This document shows, one piece after another, positions 57,636 through 64,000 of a stretch of 64,000 bases of DNA. This stretch comes from Raphanus sativus. Lineage: Eukaryota > Streptophyta > Magnoliopsida > Brassicales > Brassicaceae. Location of the stretch: positions 26,497,407 to 26,561,406 of the forward strand of contig NC_079515.1 of NCBI RefSeq assembly GCF_000801105.2, read 5' to 3'. The notes beneath the pieces are model-generated. The model was not told the origin of the DNA. It searched no databases and saw only the letters and a list, made by a program, of their open reading frames with translations. Each line of letters starts with the position of its first letter. The stretch's first letter is position 1. The translations under genes were made by a program, and so were the position numbers.

Positions 57636-58631
57636 TTCTATAATAAAAGATTCCTCAAGAAGAAGAAAACAAAAAACCATTTGATGGAGCAACAAAAATA
57701 AAAGGAGTTTAGGGTCAATGTTTATAGGATTACTCTTCAGAGATGAGTCAGAAACTGTACTCCAAAAATACAGCCCAAAGTAGACAAATGTTCAGTTCTG
57801 CAGAAGAGGAACATATGCCTCTCACAGGAAGATGGACTGCAACAGATATATATCTACAAAGAGAAAGAATGAATCTCGAGTAATGGGAACGAATGCAAAC
57901 AGTCTAAGTCCCTCGTGACTTGATCTCTTGCCATTATTACGAATTATTCAATCAAGGAGTGAAAAAACACTTTGATTACGTCGAGGAGGAAAGCAATTCG
58001 CTTATAATCCTCATCGCGGACTCCCAATACGAAGTGACTTACTATTGCCTAGGGAACATTAACTGAGCAAGAGTTACTATTGGTAGCGCATGCGAGGTAA
58101 TACATACCAGCACGACTAAACCATGTACTCCCTCCGTTTCATATTATATGTCGTTTTAACCTTATGCACACAGATTAAGAAAACATTTAATTTTACATAT
58201 TTCCAAAATAAAAACACTATTACCAATACACCTAACCATGTATCAACCAATAGAAAAATAGAAAATAGAATATTATCAATAAATTTTGCATTGAAAACCG
58301 AAAACGACACTTATTTTGAAACACAAAATTTCCTCTAGAACGACATATAATTTGAAACGGAAGGAGTATGATATACGTACACTGAAAATTCAATATCGAG
58401 AGCTCCCTCCACTGTGAATTAACAATTGTCTACGTTGGGAACAAGACACGTCTCCAACACAAAATGAGATGTGTCCATCCATAAACATCTGTTTGCACTC
58501 TTTACCTTCCACCTAAGCAGTATACACACTAGCATCACGTGACACACACACGGCACAACATTTTATACATATCAAAGCGTAGTGGCTAAATCCGAATAAT
58601 AGTCAATTTTGAAAAAACGTAAGGACAAAAA
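57636..58631. other. Divergent intergenic region between MATH gene D and the USP gene
   Basis: Carries one MITE (58128-58366), which lies in the promoter side of the USP gene. An ACGT-core word (CACGTGAC) lies near 58537. Confidence 0.5.
58128..58366. mobile_element. Stowaway-type MITE
   Basis: Left end CTCCCTCCGTTTCATATTAT and right end, reverse complemented, CTCCTTCCGTTTCAAATTAT, both continuing ATGTCGTT. TA on each side (58126-58127, 58367-58368). 239 bp. It is the best preserved of the three in this window. Confidence 0.9.
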
Positions 58632-59496
58632 ATGGAGGAGACTTATGTCGATGCGGTTGGTGTGGACACGGCAACCACGGAGACGACGGCGAGCTCAAAG
58701 AACAAAAGGAAGTTGAAGGTAGTGGTTGCGATAGATGAAAGCAAGAATAGCTTCTATGCGTTGGAATGGGCAGTGGAACATCTCAAAGATGTTATGAGCG
58801 CCGAACCCGGAACCGGTCAAGAAGGCGGTTTACTTACGTTGGTTCATGTTAATCCATCTGGTGCAACCGGTGCATAAAAACAACAACGATTCTCATTGTT
58901 TTTTTTTGTAAACGATTCTCATTGTTTTTATTCGCTTTTAATATTTTGAATTATTGAGGGTTTTTTTTCCGAAAACTCGTAGCTTCGGCGACAGATTCAG
59001 TTCCTGAATTAATGAAGAAAGCAGGAATACAGAGCACCAACTTGTTCGCACCTGCATTGGAGTTATGTCGTGCTAAAATGGTTGGTGATCTGAGAACATG
59101 TGTATGTTTACATACCTCCATCCACAGAACAATAATATACTAACATCTTATGTGCTGACATTGGATGAACTGAGAAGACCATTTAGAGTTTTTGGGTTAT
59201 GTAGGTGAAGACGGAAACGATGATATTGGAAGGAAATCCAAAGGAAATGATCTGCCAAGCGGTCGAGCAAAATCACGTGGATCTTCTTGTTGTTGGTAGC
59301 CGTGGACTTGGCATGATCAAAAGGTTACAAATCTTTCATTTTTGTCTAAATGGAACAACTTTATGGTCAACGGTGTTCAACATTTTGTTTGATCACATGC
59401 AGGGCCTTTCTAGGGAGTGTGAGTGACTACTGTGTTCAACATGCGGAGTGCCCAGTTCTCATCGTGCGACCACCTAGAGATACCTCGACTGGGTAA
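58632..59496 (+). CDS. Universal stress protein (adenine nucleotide alpha hydrolase-like)
   Basis: Small soluble USP-domain protein that binds ATP in many relatives. Exons 58632-58869, 58983-59080, 59205-59323, 59403-59496, in phase, 182 residues. Beginning MEETYVDAVGVDT, then the first strand KVVVAIDESKNSFYALEWAV, TLVHVNPSG, the helix VPELMKKAGIQSTNLFAPAL, ETMILEGNPKEMICQAVEQ, VDLLVVGSRGLGMIKR, and AFLGSVSDYCVQHAECPVLI. The nucleotide-binding signature G-x2-G-x9-G-S is complete (GSRGLGMIKRAFLGSVS). Compared with the recalled Arabidopsis At3g58450 protein, a short stretch after VHV (the TYLQYIY region) is absent, which suggests a shifted exon 1 donor. The stop TAA lies inside the target duplication of a LINE that inserted four bases further on, so the native 3' UTR is displaced by about 1.7 kb. 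Confidence 0.88.
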
Positions 59497-59500
59497 AGTA

Positions 59501-61181
59501 TTTTTTTTTTTTTTGAAAGAATGTTAAATTTTATTCCTCAAAAAAAGCCTTTTTACAATGGATGCAACCTTTAGTCTAAGGATAACTCAACAAATAAAAC
59601 CCAAAATCAGAGCAATTCACACTCTTGTACGAAACCAAATCTGTAAAGTATCCTCCATTCCTTTAACTCTATTCGTTCTCAGTAAACTGAGCTTGTTCCT
59701 CACACCCTTATCCATCATCTTCTTGATCACATTCACTGGTGTAATCTTCTCACCATGCCTTACTCTGTTTTTCTCCCTCCAAACTCCATACATCGCTATA
59801 TGAAAAGCATATCTCAGGCAAAATAACTTCTTCCTATCCATATTACGCCCCTCAGCAATCAAGTGAGTGATAGCAGACCAAGAATTTGTAAATGAATTAC
59901 CCATAATTCCCTTAGCGAGACTTTCCCAAATCTTGCCTGAATAGTAGCATTCAAAAAACAAATACTCTCTGTTCTCCCTCGCATTTTTACACAGCACACA
60001 GCTATCATCTATTCCTGGATTCCAAACAAAGACTCTGTCCATAGTAGAAAGCCTATTAAGATTAGCCAACCATACCATAAAAGCAAACTTTGGAGTTGCT
60101 TGGGAGAACCATACTCCTTTTGCCCAGACACATTTCTCATTCTCTTCTCTAATAAGCCACCAGGTCTCAGCAGACGAGAAACTGCTCTTGAATCCCGACT
60201 CTCTTCTCCACAAACTCACATCTTCCATATCACTATTTCCATTATTCTCCAAACTTCTCAACTTCATTTCTATAGCATTTAAAATCTCTGCTCTATGCCT
60301 TCTTCTCCTACGAGTTTTATAGACTGCTTCTTCAACTGTGGATTCTTTTCGGATACCCAAATCGATAAAGCCTCTATCACCCAGAAGATCATATAAGACT
60401 CCCCACTCATTCCAATTATCAAACCAGAATGAAGTATTACGCCCATTTCCAACTTCCTTCTTATAAAAACTTCTCCCAATCTCTCTCAACTTAAGCAACT
60501 TCCTCCACATCCAAGAACCAGTTTGAGTTTTCTCCTTCACTTCCCAAAAGCTTCTCTTCTTTAAAAGATTATCTTTTATCCATTTGCTCCAAAGAGAAAC
60601 CCCTGTTAACAACCTCCAAATAAGCTTCAACCCACAAACCAAGTTAACCTCCTTAAGAGCTCGAATACCCAAACCACCTTCTTCTTTTCGTTTACAAAGA
60701 TCACGCCAAGCAACTTTTGCACCTGTAGTCTTTAAAATAGGTCCAGACCAAAGAAAAGCTGCACAAAGCTGCTCAACCTCCTTCATACATTGGCTTGGAA
60801 GTCTAAATGCAGCAGACCAAAAATTGATAATACTCATTATTACAACTTTGATCAGCTGCAACCGACCTGCATAGGATAAGCATCTTCTAGTCCAAGTGTT
60901 CATTGTGCATCGGATTTTCTCCACCAGTGGTTGATAGTCCTGCCTCCTCATTCTTTGAGTCATTAAAGGTAAACCCAAATACCTCACAGGAAGAGTTCCT
61001 TTGGCCAAAGGAAAGTTCATAAGGATCCTAGACTTCTCTTCATCTGATATCCCCGCCATATATATCGTGGACTTCTCAATGCTTATCTTAAGACCCGACC
61101 AAACTGCAAACTCATCAAATACTGCCAAGGCACCTTCTATAGACTCTTTTGAACCTTCTACAAACACCATAAGGTCATCTG
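59501..61181 (-). mobile_element. 5'-truncated L1-like LINE
   Basis: Inserted antisense to the USP gene. A T-run at 59501-59514 is its poly(A) tail, and the 17-bp duplication CTCGACTGGGTAAAGTA flanks it (59484-59500 and 61182-61198). On the minus strand one frame runs from ADDLMVF to the end (stop at 59617). It holds the tail of the reverse transcriptase (ADD of the active-site box, LKISIEKS, YLGLPL), the connecting segment typical of plant LINEs (SYAGRLQLIKVVI, WRDLCKRKEEGGLGIR), and the zinc-binding zf-RVT domain (WLANLNRLSTMDRV, CVLCKNARENREYLFFEC). ORF1, the endonuclease and most of the RT are missing. The frame is fully open over some 520 codons, so the insertion looks young. Confidence 0.93.
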
Positions 61182-61198
61182 CTCGACTGGGTAAAGTA

Positions 61199-61571
61199 GT
61201 AAGCACTAAGGGACACAAAAGCTAGTGAGGACATCCAAGTCATGACTACTTTTATTTTATTCCGTTTTGTATGAACAAAAATAAAAATGTGTCATTAAAC
61301 AATTTGTTTTCATTGTAATTGCAATCACATAGTCAACCAAACCAAAGCCGAACTAATTCATTTTAAGTTTTTCTGCAAATAAGTGAGGTAGCATTGCAAC
61401 AAAAGCGAAACTCAATCCAACCATTCGTTTGTATAGAATCTAAACCGGAAAACCGGTTTGATTATCTGGTTAAACAGGAGCGCTATACAGTTTCTAAATG
61501 CAAGTAAAACATGGAATGAGAGACGAACGTTACAGTACACTCCAATGTAATACTTTGCAATTTGGTATGTG
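61199..61571. other. Displaced 3' flank of the USP gene and 3' flank of RBL15
   Basis: About 370 bp of AT-rich sequence after the LINE, between two converging genes. No further feature. Confidence 0.5.
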
Positions 61572-63794
61572 TTAGCCCTGCATGTCACCAAGGTAAATGA
61601 CTTCTTAGTTAGTATTTGACTAAAGTCAAAAAGAGGTGTTAAATACTATAGAACTTTGATTCGGACAAGTTTTACCTGTTGGCTCATTAAGATCTCCACA
61701 GCTACGTTTAGATCGTCATCTGCAGCAGCAAGTGCAACCTCCACTTGTGTCTGAATCAAAACCCAGATATTTTAAGACATGCTAATTTCGCTATATGTTA
61801 TGAAACTACGAATCAAACAAACGTACCCTTTCAAAGCCCATGGCAACGAGTTTCTGGATTTGTTCTTCAGAAGCACCAACACGACCCTGCGTCTAACAGT
61901 CGAATAAGGAAAAAAGCTTCTAGATGCCTTGAAAGGGCTTGGCCTGAGGCGAATATCTAAGCCTAGGAACTAACCTGGGATTGAGGTAGGACTGCTGCAT
62001 TTGCTATTGGCACCTGCCTGCAAAAGGTTCACCAAAATCAGCTTAGGTCAAAGGAATGATGCATAAGCTGATAAGTCTATATAGAAATCAGATACCTTGT
62101 GGTGGGGATTGGCTCTGGCATGCCAGTCACAGTTGCATCAGAAAGGCGGTCTGGAGTGTTATCTTCCAATAGTCTAGCATGGAGGTTTGGGTTTGTTTCT
62201 CCAGCTGGAGGGGTTAGATCACGGGCAGTACCGCTAAGAGTTCTACCTCTTCCCGGAAATCTACTATCCTCAGAAGACTGCAATTGAAGTAGTATGGTTA
62301 AATCATATATGTGACCGCATTCACCACATCAAAAGGAAGTGGCAGGTAAAGTTAGCATGAACGTACTTGATTAGATGCTTCCCTCTGTGGCAGCCATGAA
62401 GACAAGGATCTCCACGCATTTCCTGTAGAGAAACCACTGTTCAAAGAACACTGTCATTACAATGTTATCTAGGCAAGCAGTGTCTTTTTTTTCGTATGGA
62501 GTTAGAGGTTGGTTCGCACCTGGATGTCGTGTTTTGTACAGAATAAGTGGGCATGTAACTGGAAGGATTTCCACCAGTGCACATAATGAATTTGGGTCGC
62601 CTTACACAGCTAGCCTGGAAAAGACAGAGAATCTGAATGAGTGACGAGAGACATGTTTATTGCAGGTTCGAGAATACTGATGTTCAAAAATACTTACCAT
62701 CCATGAGGCTGACTCAATGTTGGAGAAAAATGAAGAGCCGGGCATCAAGAAATTGAAAAGGCCATAAGAATCTGAAATCCGAAGTGGCTAACAAATTAGC
62801 TACCAGAGAAACTCCAGGTTTAGAAACCCAAGGCAATGAAAAGGGTAAAACATCGTACATGCAAATCCAGACAAGATGCCACATAGGTGACCAAGCAGCG
62901 AAACATTTGTCATGAGAAGCTGGAATGCAATCAATAAGATCCATGGATATCTGCAAATGGATAGAAATTTTACATCATATGTGCAACAAGGAAAGTAAGT
63001 GGACAATTAGCAACCCGACAAGGAAGACAATAAACTTACAGTTTAGCGGGCACGTTGAAGAGACCAAACACACTGCAACAGAGAAAGACAGATATTTGAG
63101 ATGCCTCGTGAATACAAAGGATGTGCCAAAAGTTTATTTAAATAGGCATACAAAAGTCTTACCTTCTAGAGGTGACTCCACTGAGACTTGTCTCTATGAC
63201 AATCATTGAGAACAAGATTCCAGAGAATCCAATCGCGCACTCATTCATGAGATGGTCATACTGATAGAAAGGGTTATATCCCGCCAACGATGCTATAAGA
63301 AGATGCAATACGGCATTGGTCGTTGCCAGCAAAATAGTCAGGTAAAACAAGCGGACAGATCCCATGATTCTCTCCAGCTCGGAGCCCATAGGAACCAAAG
63401 CCATCATGTTGAACATAACATGAAGCATCGATCCATGGAATAAAATGGCCGTGTAAAACCTATAAACTGCAAAACAGATAACGGTATAAAAGGATGAAAC
63501 AAGAGAAAAACAACCACTATCAACGGAAAAATGTAATGTAATCTTTAGTGACAACAGGAATACAAAGAACCTTGAAAATATTGTGTTTAAGAAGATAAGC
63601 CTTAATACTATGAGTAATGAGAACATACCTTGAAACCGCGATAGAATTGCAGAGGGTAAGAAGCAGACTTCGTAGAAAGTGTCGTATCCAGTTAAGAGGC
63701 AAATCAGGTAAATGAGCCCGCAAACCACAACCACCGAAGAGGTGAGGAAAGGTATAGCATTCCACCATTGTGAAACTCTTGTTTGAATCCCAGC
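61572..63794 (-). CDS. RBL15: Rhomboid-like protein 15 with C-terminal UBA domain, 5' exon outside the window
   Basis: Intramembrane serine protease-like protein. Minus strand exons: 63794-63629, 63466-63163, 63072-63040, 62950-62859, 62771-62698, 62614-62520, 62436-62367, 62277-62096, 62017-61975, 61886-61827, 61750-61676, and probably a 6-nt last exon 61577-61572 (Gly, stop). All junctions keep phase. The rhomboid core has VVVCGLIYLICLLTGYDTF, FHGSMLHVMFNMMALVPMGS, LMNECAIGFSGILFSMIVIE with the GFSG catalytic Ser, and LLMTNVSLLGHLCGILSGFA with the catalytic His. A basic, Ser-rich linker leads to the UBA domain, SEEQIQKLVAMGFERTQVEV and ALAAADDDLNVAVEILMSQQ. The first exon with the ATG (MRPNIVTE in Arabidopsis, recalled At3g58460) is not visible up to 64000. 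The tiny last exon is the least certain boundary. Confidence 0.9.
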
Positions 63795-64000
63795 CTAGAA
63801 GAAAATAAGAACCCACAACAAATCACATATAATGCAACACCTTTACTAGTTAATAACTAAACATTTGTCCCCATTTCTCCTTAACTAAAAATAGAAACCC
63901 TGATTTTCTGATTCCAGAAAGACCCCTACTAGCTTATTATAACAAAACCTTGTTCTAAACCTCAACTTGGCTAAACATAGAAACTTGATTATAAGTTTCC

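Noticed and set aside
59558..61225. Several plus-strand ORFs across the LINE
   Set aside because: Antisense frames of the single long minus-strand LINE frame. No independent signature.

Overview
This is a nuclear plant window, almost certainly from Brassicaceae and probably from tribe Brassiceae (Brassica, Raphanus, Sinapis or close kin). The evidence is AT-rich, intron-containing genes whose predicted proteins closely match what I recall of Arabidopsis thaliana chromosome 3 products, in the same order as about At3g58100 to At3g58460. Brassica-type repeats lie between them: Helitrons, a Cassandra TRIM with 5S-like LTRs, tRNA-derived SINEs, Stowaway-type MITEs and an L1-like LINE. All locus numbers are recalled, not searched. 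All exon boundaries were read by hand from splice signals and reading-frame continuity.

Layout. 1-8.9 kb is a repeat-rich flank with relics of a PP7-like phosphatase and an RPA1-like OB-fold protein, a MITE-like element filled with degenerate telomere repeat, and a 1.9 kb element with inverted Helitron-like ends. 8.9-12.3 kb holds a decayed PDCB5-like X8 gene and a complete Cassandra element. 14.2-29.7 kb is the gene-dense core: bZIP61 (-), a PIG-L homologue (+) with an in-frame stop, organellar PheRS (-), tRNA-Gly(GCC) (+), BET11 SNARE (-) and deoxyhypusine hydroxylase (+). LBD29 (-) follows at 31 kb. 32-50 kb is an expanded repeat-rich interval with a gene-capturing Helitron and its short tandem sister, an intron-containing AP2 pseudogene, an LTI65/RD29-like fragment and a SINE. 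48.9-57.6 kb is a MATH/TRAF-like cluster: one clearly intact gene, one shortened gene, two disrupted genes and one relic. The window ends with a universal-stress-protein gene hit just after its stop by a LINE, and the 3' part of rhomboid RBL15.

The genes do not form a pathway. They are independent housekeeping (PheRS, DOHH, BET11, PIG-L) and regulatory (bZIP61, LBD29) loci held together by ancestral order. The recurrent theme is structural wear: short tandem duplications at gene ends, shifted or unusual splice sites, nonsense codons and frameshifts. This fits one subgenome copy of a mesohexaploid genome undergoing fractionation (inference).

I see no new defence or enzymatic system. The most interesting structure is the tandem Helitron pair at 35.3-39.4 kb. 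The short element ends in hairpin plus CTAG. The long one is identical to it up to the point just after the same hairpin, where CTAG is replaced by 3.3 kb containing gene fragments, ending at a different GC-rich hairpin plus CTAG. This reads like a record of terminator bypass and sequence capture.
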